Assembly (NCBI GenBank): GCA_963752605.1
Contig: CAVVYW010000006.1
Coordinates: 868,001-932,000 of the forward strand
DNA from: CAVVYW01 sp963752605
GTDB taxonomy: Bacteria > Actinomycetota > Thermoleophilia > Solirubrobacterales > 70-9
DNA: 64,000 nt
Reading direction: 5' to 3'
A program made the translations under genes and the position numbers. Under the pieces are notes generated by a model. That model saw only the letters and a list, made by a program, of their open reading frames with translations, was not told the origin of the DNA and did not search any database. Shown here one piece after another: positions 43,968 to 52,684 of this stretch (positions are counted from its first letter, which is position 1; each line of letters begins with the position of its first letter).

Positions 43968-44618
43968 ATGGAAAACGCATACGGCCTGGAAATCCCGCGC
44001 GACCTGAGAGAGGTCTGCACCCCGAAGCGCACCGCGCTCATCGTGTACGACATGCAGGTCGGCATCATCCAGCAGCTCAAGGACGGCGCCGAAATCGTCG
44101 GCAAGGTCAAGACGGTGCTGGAGGCGGCGCGCTCTGCCGGGCTGCGCGTCTTCTTCATGCGCCACATGTCGTTGCCGCGCGAGCTGATGGGCGTGTTCCA
44201 GCTGCGCATGGCAATGGCCTGGCAGCGTGTCGATTCGGTTGCCGAGGTGCGGCCGTGGTTCCTGCGCGACTCGCCGGGGTTTCAGCTGGTGCCCGAGCTG
44301 GCGCCGCTGCCAAGCGAAGCGATTCTCGACAAGATCACGATGTCCGCGTTCGCAGGCACGCCGCTGGACATCGCGCTGCGCGATTGCGGCATCAACAGCT
44401 TTTTGATCGCCGGCGTCGCGATGGAGATCGGCATCGAGCCGACGGTGCGACACGCCACCGACCTGGGCTACATCCCGATCGTCGTCACCGACGCCTGCGG
44501 CGCCGGGCATGCCGACGCCGGCGAGCGATCGCTGGCCGGCCTGCGCTTTGCCGGCGATGCGATCCTCACCGACATCGAGACGATCACGGCGACGCTTGCT
44601 CGCGTGCCGCGAGGCTGA
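43968..44618 (+). CDS. isochorismatase-fold hydrolase without the nucleophilic cysteine
   Basis: 216-aa isochorismatase-like protein. The catalytic Asp (LIVYDMQVGIIQQ) and Lys (LDKITMSAFAG) are present. At the loop where amidase-type members have the nucleophile Cys, the sequence is GVAMEIGIEPT with Gly instead. True isochorismatases also lack the cysteine, so a vinyl-ether hydrolase or inactive homologue is more likely than an amidase. Close spacing to gshA suggests co-transcription. Confidence 0.85.
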   Translation: MENAYGLEIPRDLREVCTPKRTALIVYDMQVGIIQQLKDGAEIVGKVKTVLEAARSAGLRVFFMRHMSLPRELMGVFQLRMAMAWQRVDSVAEVRPWFLRDSPGFQLVPELAPLPSEAILDKITMSAFAGTPLDIALRDCGINSFLIAGVAMEIGIEPTVRHATDLGYIPIVVTDACGAGHADAGERSLAGLRFAGDAILTDIETITATLARVPRG

Positions 44619-44626
44619 AGCACACC

Positions 44627-45025
44627 TCAGGCGGACCGTTTGCCGGCGCCCGCCTGCTCGGCCGTCCAGCGGTACGGCAACACGACGTTGCGATCGTCCT
44701 TCGTCACGCACGTCGCGTCGGCGGTCACGTACGGCAGCTGGTTCAGGTTCGCGGTGGCCCACGTGAGCGCGCGGTGGAATGCGAGGCCCGGGCGGCGCTG
44801 CATCAGCCGCAGCGCCTCGTCGGCAATGGCCTCGCTGATCGACAGGCGCTCGAAAGTGCGCAGAAAGCCGCGCGTGCGCTCGGTGAGATCGGGCGGGCAC
44901 AGCGCCATCAGCTCGAGCCACGTCACGACGCTGATCGAGCAGTGCCCGTAGGGTTCGAGCGCACGCACGGCACGCCGATCGCCCTTCAGATAGTCCAGCA
45001 TCACGCTGGTGTCGATCAGCGCCAT
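44627..45025 (-). CDS. PIN-domain (VapC-like) toxin, atypical
   Basis: 132-aa PIN-domain protein. D5 (MALIDTSVMLDYL) and E38 (TWLELMAL) match the first two acidic active-site residues, and D103 (TADAT) the last; at the third site, usually Asp in a DALIAATA-type helix, the sequence is HRALTWATANL. The ATG overlaps the antitoxin TGA (TGATG), giving coupled translation. Either a divergent RNase toxin or a weakened one. Confidence 0.8.
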   Translation of the reverse strand: MALIDTSVMLDYLKGDRRAVRALEPYGHCSISVVTWLELMALCPPDLTERTRGFLRTFERLSISEAIADEALRLMQRRPGLAFHRALTWATANLNQLPYVTADATCVTKDDRNVVLPYRWTAEQAGAGKRSA

Positions 45026-45240
45026 CACCATCGCTGCCGCAGCTTCGAGACGAGTTGCGAACGTTCGGCGCGCACGTCCTTCCACAGCCCGAAGCCGTCA
45101 ACCGTGACGGCGTCGTTCTGCTGCACGAAGTCGCCGAGCGCACGGCGCACGGCTTCGGCACGCGAGATGCCGAGCGCCTTGCAGACGCGGTCGACCTCGC
45201 GGATCTGCGCTTGGGGGATGTCGATGATCGTTCTTGGCAT
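45025..45240 (-). CDS. ribbon-helix-helix antitoxin (VapB-like)
   Basis: 71-aa protein with a CopG/RHH N-terminus (MPRTIIDIPQAQIREVDRVC; ALGISRAEAVRRALGDFV) and a C-terminal part that would wrap the toxin (GFGLWKDVRAERSQLVSKL). It precedes and overlaps the PIN gene, the standard antitoxin-toxin order. Confidence 0.82.
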   Translation of the reverse strand: MPRTIIDIPQAQIREVDRVCKALGISRAEAVRRALGDFVQQNDAVTVDGFGLWKDVRAERSQLVSKLRQRW

Positions 45241-45314
45241 TTGGCTGTTTCTGTGTCGATCTCAGTTTTCCATGGCGCCGAAGCGCCACCCTCTACGCAT
45301 GCACTCGGTGCAAC

Positions 45315-45403
45315 CAAGCAGACACCGCGGATCCGGCTCCGCCGGTCCGCTGGTGTCGCCCCCTTGAGGGGGAGCGCCGAAGGCGCTTCGGGGGTGGTTC
45401 ATT
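45315..45403. repeat. multi-hairpin repeat, copy 1
   Basis: 89-base element just past the stop of the XpaC-like gene. It holds three hairpins: GACACC...GGTGTC (45321-45357, a 37-base near-perfect stem with inner CCGGC-TCC-GCCGG), CCCCC-TTGA-GGGGG (45359-45372) and AGCGCC-GAA-GGCGCT (45373-45387). Copy 2 at 46088-46174 is ~85% identical and pairs through compensatory changes. In the direction of transcription it could serve as a terminator or RNA-stabilising element. Confidence 0.88.
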
Positions 45404-46033
45404 TCAAGCGGCGAGGAAATCGGGTTGTCGGAACTTGGTTTCGAGAAAGCGCCCGTTGGCGAGCAGCGCCTGCGCGTCGCTGGTGGCGACGTTGGCGACG
45501 ATCTCGCGCATCTTCTCGTCGAGCAACGCAAGCTGTTCGCCGAGCAGCTGCTTGGCCGTCTTGCCTTCCTTCACCGGATGGCGGTTGCGGAACACCGGCG
45601 GCAGCGCAACGTAGTTGGCGAGCGTCTCGGGCAGGTAACGCAGCACCGTCTCGCGCACCGTGTAGAGGTCGGCGTCGTGAGTGCGCGCGTTCACGAGCCG
45701 CGGCAACACTTCGGCCACCGAGCTGCGCACGCTGTCGAGGTGCCCCACCAGCTCGGGCCCCAGGTGCGGCCGCGCCTGCCCGACGAGCCGATCGAGCCGC
45801 TGCATCGTTTCCTCGGCGCTGATGCTGTCCTCGATGTGGCGCTCGATGTCGGGCGTGCGGCGGGCGAGCAGATAGCCCACCGCATACAAACCCGCGGTGA
45901 TCGCGAGCCAGCCGGGACCGATGACGCCGGCAAACATCAGCACCGGGCCGAACAGCGCCAGCGCGCAGCCGGTGATGTTCGCGTTGCCGTACAGGAACAG
46001 CAGCGATCGCAGCTTCCATCCGCGTGCGGTCAT
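45404..46033 (-). CDS. XpaC-like membrane protein
   Basis: 209-aa protein with two N-terminal membrane helices (ITGCALALFGPVLMFAGVIG; WLAITAGLYAVGYLLA) and a helical cytoplasmic part (ETMQRLDRLVGQARPHLGPE; TVRETVLRYLPETLANYVAL; LGEQLALLDEKMREIVANVA). This fits the XpaC '5-bromo-4-chloroindolyl phosphate hydrolysis' family, which neighbours telA in Bacillus too. ATG 46033 begins MTARGWKLRSLLF. Flanked on both sides by the hairpin repeat. Confidence 0.72.
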   Translation of the reverse strand: MTARGWKLRSLLFLYGNANITGCALALFGPVLMFAGVIGPGWLAITAGLYAVGYLLARRTPDIERHIEDSISAEETMQRLDRLVGQARPHLGPELVGHLDSVRSSVAEVLPRLVNARTHDADLYTVRETVLRYLPETLANYVALPPVFRNRHPVKEGKTAKQLLGEQLALLDEKMREIVANVATSDAQALLANGRFLETKFRQPDFLAA

Positions 46034-46087
46034 GTAACCGACCCATTGCGCAAAAGTGACGCTCCCCGATGCGCGAACCGGCGCAGC

Positions 46088-46174
46088 CAAGCGGACGCCG
46101 CGGATCCGGCTTCGCCGGTCCGCCGGCGTCGCCCCCTTGAGGGGGCGGCCGAAGGCCGTAGGGGGTGGTTCATT
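46088..46174. repeat. multi-hairpin repeat, copy 2
   Basis: 87-base direct copy of the element at 45315. Hairpins: GACGCC...GGCGTC (46094-46130), CCCCC-TTGA-GGGGG (46132-46145) and CGGCC-GAA-GGCCG (46146-46158). It abuts and includes the stop codon of the VWA gene, exactly as copy 1 abuts the XpaC-like stop. Confidence 0.88.
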
Positions 46175-47748
46175 GATATCCCCGGATTTCCTTGAACACG
46201 GAGACCAGCGCGCTCTTGCGCGCGTCGAACACACGACCGCCCGTCAGACTGCGCCAGCTCCTGCATTTCGCCGACGTTGCCTTCGCCGAACAGGATCGGG
46301 AACACGCGCACCGCCTGCTCGGCCTTGAGCATCGAGCGGAACTCGTCGAAGCGCATGCCGGCGTTGTTCTCGCCGTCGGTGAGCAACAGGATGCTGACGA
46401 AGCGATCGGGCTCGCGCCGCGCTTCCTCGCGGCCGATCTGTTGCGCCCTCGACAGCGCCGAGTAGATCGCGGTGCCGCCATCGGCAACCAGCGCTTCGGC
46501 GAAGCGCCGCACGTCGGCACGCGCTGCTTCGGCGCCGCCCTGTTCGAAGCGCACGTGTTTCGGCTCCGACACGGTGTTCGAGAACGTGATCAGCACGACG
46601 CGCTCACGATCCTGAAAGCGGGCATATCGCGAGCTGGCGCGGTCGGGGTTGGCGCCGCCCAGCACGAGCAGCGCTTCGCGCATGCTCTCGAGCCGCGGGC
46701 CCTTCATCGAACCGCTGACGTCGAGCACCAGGATCGACGTTGCCGGACGCCGCCACTGGCCCTGGTAGGCGCCGAGCACCGCGTCGATCACGTCGAGGCT
46801 GTTCGGGAACGCGAGCTCGGACACGACGGCGCTCGGCAACTGCGGCGATGCCGCCGCCTCCGGATTCGACGGCCGCAGGAACACGCGAGCCAGCGCGTCG
46901 CGCTGAAACGCCGGCGCCTTCAGCGCCTGCACGAGCTTCGCATGGTCGTCGCGCCGCTCGGCGTTGAGCAGCATCAACGGATAGTCGGCCGAGATCACGC
47001 CGTCGCGCGGGTAGATCGGCAGCAGGCGATCGGCGGTCGGCAACTTCGTGTTCGTCTGCAGGATCACGGCCTCGTAGTTGACCATCGCGTCGAGCTGCGC
47101 GACCTCCTTGACGAAAGCCTCGGCGAGCCATCCGGAGCTGCCGGCGGTGAGCTTCTGTCCGGCGAGGAACGACTTCAGCACGCGCGCATCGACCTCTTCG
47201 GCACGCAGGTCTTCGGTCTTGCCGGCGACCGCCGACGCAACCGCGAACAGCGCGCTCATGCCGGTGTTCGACGCCGCCGGATTGGTCATCGCATAACGCA
47301 GCTTGCCGTCGCCGGCCGCGCGCGCGATCTCGGCCCAGCTCGGCGCGTTGCGATCCCAGCCGAGCGCTCCTGCCTTGCTCGCCTTCACGCCGAGCGCGAC
47401 GCGCGAATAGAACAGCTTGTCGCGCGCCGCCGCGGGCTTGGCGAGCGCGAGCGCCGGGTACGCGCCGTTGGGCGGCAGGATCGCATCGAAACGCTCGCCG
47501 CCGTTGACGCGCTCGACGATGTCGAGCGTGCCGGCGTAGCTCATCTTCACGTCGACGCCGGCACTGCGCGCCGCGTCGACGATCGCCGCTTCGAGCTCCT
47601 TCAGCTCGGAGCCCGCGAGGATCGAAAACGCCGCGCTGCTCTTCTGCGGCGCGGCCGGCGCCGGTGCGCTCGCCTCCTGGCGGCCGCAGGCGACAAGCAT
47701 GAAGGCGCACAGTGCAAGCGCAACGGCGCGCGCGAAGGTCGCTCTCAC
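46170..47748 (-). CDS. substrate-binding/VWA-domain lipoprotein, one frameshift
   Basis: About 525-aa exported lipoprotein: lipobox LVAC (Cys ~21), a periplasmic-binding-protein-like domain (LKELEAAIVDAARSAGVDVK; LPPNGAYPALALAKP), then a von Willebrand A domain with MIDAS LDVSGSMKG (~340). GTG 47748 overlaps the telA stop and has GAGAGG upstream. Near 46250 the frame breaks; the plausible C-terminus LTGGRVFDARKSALVSVFKE, ending at 46170, is in another frame. Part of the TelA cluster. Confidence 0.8.
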
Positions 47749-48982
47749 AACCGCACCTCTCCAGCCGGCGCCTGCAGCGCCTGCGCCGACTCCTCGTGCC
47801 GCACGCGATCGAGATAGGTGCGCGCCTTGCCGACTTCCTGCGTCAGCGTGTCGACGGTGGTCTGCATCGACGCAGCGCCTTGCCCTTGTAGTCGGCGATC
47901 GCGTCCATCGCCGCGTAGACGTTCTGGAACGCCTGCTTCAGCTTTTCGATGTCGACCGTGCTCGACGCCGCCTGCTGGTGGATCGCCGTGCCCTGATCGC
48001 GCAGCATCCGGCTCGTGCCGGCGATCAGGTTGCCGGTGGTCGTGTGCAGCGCGCCGATCTGGTCGAGCACGAGCTTCTGGTTCGTCAGCGCCTGCGCGAC
48101 GATCACCGCGGTGCGCAGCGCGGAGACGGTCGTCGTCGTCGCGCGGTCGACGCCTTTCATCAGCTCGAGGTTGTTCTTGCGGACGACGTCGAGCGCGAGG
48201 TAGCCCTGGATGTTGACGCTCATCTGCGTCAACAGGTCCTGCACCTTCTGTCGCGTGTAGAACAGCATCTCCTCGCGCACCACGCGCGCCTTCTCGGCGT
48301 CGGCGGCATCGAGCGTGCGAGCCTTCGCGTCGAGCTCGGCGTCGAGCTTGCGGCCGATGTGGATGTACTTCTCGAGCCGCTCCATCAACTCCCACAGGTT
48401 GGTCTTCTCCTGCTCGATCGCGGCGTTGTCGCGCATCAGCTCGTCCTTGCCGCGCTTGAGCGATTCGATGATCGCGTTCAGGTGCGCCTGCGACGACTGG
48501 TAGCGGTCGAAATAGTCGGCGACCTTGTTGCCGAACGGCAGGATGCCGAGCAGCTTCCGTGGCTGCAGCAGATCGCCCTGGCGCGACGGGTCGAGCTCCT
48601 CGATCTTGCGCCGCAGGTCGATCAGGCCCTGACCGATCTCCGAGCCCTGGTCGAACAGCGAGCTCTGCATCGCCTTCACCGGCCGGTCGAGCAGCCGGTT
48701 CGACACCGACGCCGACGCCTCGATCTCCTTGTTGCCCATCGAATGCACACGCTCGACCGCCGACTTGAACTCGGGCGCATGCACGTCGTGCGCGGTGACC
48801 TGATCGATGAACTCGCGCACCTGGCTGTCGAGCGCGCTCACGTCTTCGGACTTCAGCCGCACGCGGCCGCTGGCCGACGGCGCCGGCACTGCGGCCACCG
48901 GCTGCGGCGGCTCGAGCGTGAAGCTGTCGGGAGGTTGCAATTCAGTGGTGGCAACCGGTGCGGGATTCGTTTGCTCGCTCAT
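47745..48982 (-). CDS. telA: toxic anion resistance protein TelA, one frameshift
   Basis: About 412-aa TelA/KlaA/YaaN-family protein, linked in some species to tellurite, antibiotic or bacteriocin tolerance. Pro/Ala-rich leader, then helical core (VREFIDQVTAHDVHAPEFK; LLGILPFGNKVADYFDRYQS; GYLALDVVRKNNLELMKGV). The frame breaks near 47885 after AMDAIADYKGK; the continuation ASMQTTVDTLTQEVGKAR runs to a TGA at 47745 that overlaps the VWA GTG. That overlap supports the corrected end. Confidence 0.88.
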
Positions 48983-48995
48983 GACAGCCCCTCGT

Positions 48996-49052
48996 CCGAC
49001 GAGTACGTCGGCCGGTCCCCCGAGGGGACGCGGGCCGGCTTGGAGCGGCCCG
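48996..49052. repeat. hairpin-rich spacer between binding protein and telA
   Basis: Three consecutive perfect stems: CCGACG-AGTA-CGTCGG (48996-49011), GTCCCC-CGA-GGGGAC (49015-49029) and CGGGCC...GGCCCG (49031-49052). The 130-base spacer is otherwise empty. Sequence differs from the 45315/46088 repeats, but the architecture of serial GC hairpins after a stop codon is the same. Confidence 0.65.
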
Positions 49053-49112
49053 GCGCTCGGCCCGCGAAAGACACGTTGAAACGGGATATCGCATGTTTTC
49101 CTCCTGATCGAG

Positions 49113-50225
49113 TTACTTGAAGCGCTGCTCGATGCTCTGGATCATGCGATCGAGCCATTCGTGGCTCGGCGGCTCGATCACGTCGACGAGCACCTCGGGC
49201 GCCTGCACACCCTTGTCGCGCCAGAGCTCGGGGCCTTTGCGATCGCCGCCGGTGCGATAGCCGTGCTGGTGTGCGAGCTCGCGCAGCGCGGGGTCGTTTT
49301 CCAGCGCGTGCCCGAGGCGCGCGCCGTTCGCCGAGAACGGCACCAGCACGTGCTTGGAGTACACGGTCGGGCGCGGGTACATCAACACCATGTCGCCCTT
49401 GGCCTTGTCGGGATGCTTGAGCCAGAACTCGATCATCTGCGACTCGTACGCCACCAGCAGCGGCGCCTTGCCCATGCCGAGCGCGAGATAGTCCTCGAAC
49501 GGACCGGCAGACGAAGCCTCCTGGAAGCCCTGGCGCAGGAACAGCGGCGCGACCAGCGGCAGCACGCGGTTCACGTCTTCTGCGCTTTGCACCACCTGCT
49601 CGCCGTTGGCGAGATAGCTCGCGAGCGCCAGGTACATCGCCGCGCTGTTGGAGCTGCGCACGTCGGTCGAGGCGAGCAGCACGGCCTTGCCGGTGCCGAA
49701 CGCGCTGCTTCCCTTCAGGTCGCGCCAGCGCAGGCCTTTGTCGGACATCGCGAGCAGCGCCTTCAGGTCCAGCTCGTAGTAGCCGTTCGCGTGTCGCTGC
49801 GCGACGCCGTTGCTGACCAGGATCTCGGCGATCGGCTTCCAGCTCGCGACGACGATCGGCGTGTAGAACGGCGTGTGCACGTTCGAGCTTTTGGCCAGCG
49901 TCTTCAGCTGATTGCCTGCCGGCGCGCCGGACGGAAAGCCGAAGTCGTATTGCTTCGGGTCGTAGCGCGTCGCGATCGTGCGCGAGCCCGCTTTCTCGAC
50001 GTTGACCGTCAGCCCGTGTTTGGCGAGCGCCTGCTGCACGCGCGGATCGGCGAAGAAGGCTTCCTTTTCGGAGCCGATGACGCCGCGCAGCGTGGCCTGT
50101 TTGCTGAGCTCGAGCTGTGCGCTCGCCTGCTGCGCCACCTCGCGGTTGGAGTACCAGATGCCCGCGCCGACCGCGGCGAGCAGCACTGCCGCGAGCACGG
50201 GGGCGACGACCTTGCGCAACTGCAT
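49113..50225 (-). CDS. membrane-anchored substrate-binding protein
   Basis: 370-aa protein with one N-terminal anchor or uncleaved signal (VVAPVLAAVLLAAVGAGIWY) and a type II binding-protein fold (YDFGFPSGAPAGNQLKTLAK; GSSAFGTGKAVLLASTDVRS; GPFEDYLALGMGKAPLLVAY). No transporter genes are near; it leads the telA-VWA-xpaC-like series. It may bind an anion or envelope component for this cluster. Confidence 0.78.
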   Translation of the reverse strand: MQLRKVVAPVLAAVLLAAVGAGIWYSNREVAQQASAQLELSKQATLRGVIGSEKEAFFADPRVQQALAKHGLTVNVEKAGSRTIATRYDPKQYDFGFPSGAPAGNQLKTLAKSSNVHTPFYTPIVVASWKPIAEILVSNGVAQRHANGYYELDLKALLAMSDKGLRWRDLKGSSAFGTGKAVLLASTDVRSSNSAAMYLALASYLANGEQVVQSAEDVNRVLPLVAPLFLRQGFQEASSAGPFEDYLALGMGKAPLLVAYESQMIEFWLKHPDKAKGDMVLMYPRPTVYSKHVLVPFSANGARLGHALENDPALRELAHQHGYRTGGDRKGPELWRDKGVQAPEVLVDVIEPPSHEWLDRMIQSIEQRFK

Positions 50226-50345
50226 GGCCCCTCCATGGGGTGGCGCACCGAATCCTTTCGATGCCGCGGCGATGATATCAGCATCTGATGACGATGCAAC
50301 GACAACGGAGCAAGTCCGCGGATCGGCTTGTCAGCCGAACCTGCG

Positions 50346-51635
50346 TCACTCGACGAACAACATCGCCGGCGATTCCAGCAAGCGTCGCAGCGCCTGCACG
50401 AACTGCGCCGCGTCGACGCCGTCGACGACGCGGTGATCGAACGATGACGACAGGTTCATCATCTGCCGCGGCACCACCGCGCCGCCCTGCATCATCGGCC
50501 GCGTCGCGATGCGGTTGACGCCGACGATCGCGACCTCGGGGTGATTGATCACCGGCGTCGAGACGATGCCGCCGAGCGCGCCGAGGCTCGTGATCGTGAT
50601 CGTCGAGCCGCTCAGCTCGTCGCGCGTCGCGCGTGCCGTCGCGCGCGGCCTGCGCGAGGCGCGCGACCTCGGCGGCGCTCGACCACAGGTCGCGCGCTTC
50701 GGCATGCCGCACCACCGGCACCAGCAGGCCCGCTCGCCGTCTGCGTCGCGATGCCGATGTGCACCGCGCCATAGCGCGTGACGACACCTGCTTCGTCGTC
50801 GAAGCGCGCGTTGATCTGCGGGAACTCGCGCACCGCGAGCACGAGCGCGCGCATCAGGAACGGCAGCAGCGTCAGCCGTTCGCGCGCGGCGTCCCACTTC
50901 GCGTTGAGCTGCGCTCGCAGCGCCTCGAGCTCGGTGACGTCGACCTCCTCGACGTACGTGAAGTGCGGGATGCGGCGCTTCGCTTCCTGCATCTTCTGCG
51001 CGATCTTGCGGCGCAGGCCGATCACCTTGATCGTCTCTTCGTCGTGTCGCTCGGCATCGCGCGGTGCGCTCGGCGCCGGCCGGCTTCGCGCGCACGCCGC
51101 TCGCCGCATGGCGATCGAGGTCGGCCTGCATGATGCGGCCGCGCGGTGCCGCTCGGCGTCACGTCCTTCAATTCGATGCCGAGCTCCCACGCGCGGCGAC
51201 GCACCGCGGGCGACGCGATCGGCCTGTCGTCGAGCCGCGTCGGCGTCGCCGGCGCGGCGGCGGGCACCGCGCGGCGTCGCGACCTTGACCGGCTGCGGCG
51301 GGCGCCGGTGCGTCGACAGCCTTCGGCGTGATCGTCACGTCGACCGCCGGTGTGCCCTGCGACGGCGGCGCGCTCACCTTGCCGACATCCGCGCCGTCGA
51401 CATCGATGCGGATCAGCTCGGCGCCGACCGCGATCTGCTGCCCGACCTCGCCGCCGAGCGAGAGCACCTTGCCTGCTACCGGCGACGGAATCTCGACCGT
51501 CGCCTTGTCGGTCATCACGTCGGCCAGCGCCTGGTCTTCGACGACCGTGTCGCCCGGCTTCACGTGCCAGGCGACGAGCTCGACTTCTGCGATGCCTTCG
51601 CCGATGTCCGGCACCTTGATGGCGTGCGTGCCCAT
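50346..51635 (-). CDS. bkdB: branched-chain keto-acid dehydrogenase E2, many frameshifts
   Basis: Dihydrolipoyl acyltransferase, ~429 aa if corrected. Lipoyl domain from ATG 51635 (MGTHAIKVPDIGEG; lipoyl Lys in TDKATVEIPSP), E1/E3-binding domain (IASPAVRRRAWELGIELKDV) and catalytic domain (KVIGLRRKIAQKMQEAKRRI; HRVVDG in SSSFDHRVVDGVD; end LFVE at 50346). Breaks near 51290, 51140, 51062, 50733 and 50635 move the frame, yet every domain is intact and the total length stays a multiple of three. Sequencing indels are the likely cause. Confidence 0.82.
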
Positions 51636-51642
51636 GTCACGT

Positions 51643-52660
51643 TCAGGCCTCCACCGCGCGCTTGAACGCGGCGCCGACGCGCGCCGGGCCGGAAAGTACG
51701 CCCACTCCTGCGCATGCGGGTACGGCGTGTCCCAGCCGGTCACGCGCTCGATCGGCGCCTCGAGGTGATAGAAGCAGTGCTCCTGCACGAGCGACACGAG
51801 CTCGGCGCCGAAGCCGCTGGTGCGCGTCGCCTCGTGCACGACGACGCAGCGGCGCGTCTTCTTCACCGAATCGACGATCGTCTGCAGGTCGAGCGGCCAC
51901 AGGCTGCGCAGATCGATGATCTCGGCATCGACGCCGGTCTCGTTGGCTGCGGCTTCGCTGACGAACACCATCGTGCCGTAGGCCAGCACCGTCAACTCGC
52001 TGCCCGGCCGGAACACCGCCGCCGATTCGAGCGGCACCGTGTAGTGACCCTCCGGCACATCGCCCAGCGGGTGCTTCGACCACGGCACCAGCGGCCGGTC
52101 GTGGTGGCCGTCGAACGGCCCGTTGTACAGCCGCTTCGGCTCCAGAAAGATGACCGGGTCGTCGTTCTCGATCGACGCGATCAGGAGCCCTTTCGCGTCG
52201 TACGGGTTGCTCGGCATCACGGTGCGCAACCCGCACACGTGCGTGAACAGCGCCTCGGGGCTCTGGCTGTGCGTCTGCCCGCCGTAGATCCCGCCGCCGC
52301 ACGGCATGCGGATCGTGATCGGCGCGGTGAAGTCACCCGCCGATCGATAACGCAGGCGCGCCGCTTCGGACACGATCTGGTCCGAGGCCGGGTAGAAGTA
52401 GTCGGCGAACTGGATCTCGACCACCGGCCGCAGGCCGTAGGCGCCCATGCCGACCGCGACAGCCGACGATGCCGCCTTCGGAGATCGGCGCGTCGAACAC
52501 GCGCGACGTGCCGTACTTCGCCTGCAGCCCTTCGGTGCCGCGGAACACGCCACCGAAGTAGCCGACGTCCTGGCCGTAGACCACGACGTTCGGGTCGCGC
52601 TCGAGCATCACGTCCATCGCCGAGCGCAGCGCCTGGATCATCGTCATCGGTGGTGGCCAT
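51643..52660 (-). CDS. bkdA2: branched-chain keto-acid dehydrogenase E1 beta, frameshifted
   Basis: Transketolase-type beta subunit with very high family conservation (MIQALRSAMDVMLERDPNVV; GQDVGYFGGVFRGTEGLQAK; GMGAYGLRPVVEIQFADYFY; ATRTSGFGAELVSLVQEHCF). Three breaks: after MATT at 52660 (ATG 52647 is the next start in the main frame), near 52475, and near 51685, where the end GPARVGAAFKRAVEA shifts frame to stop at 51643. In that last case one G of a GGGCCC run seems to be missing. Confidence 0.85.
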
Positions 52661-52684
52661 GCTCGCGGCACTCGCTGCGGTTTC

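Noticed and set aside
41686..44007. A 773-aa open frame running through the receiver gene and gshA
   Set aside because: Only its first part is a receiver domain; the rest is Arg/Ala-rich shadow of gshA, which is clearly coding in another frame.
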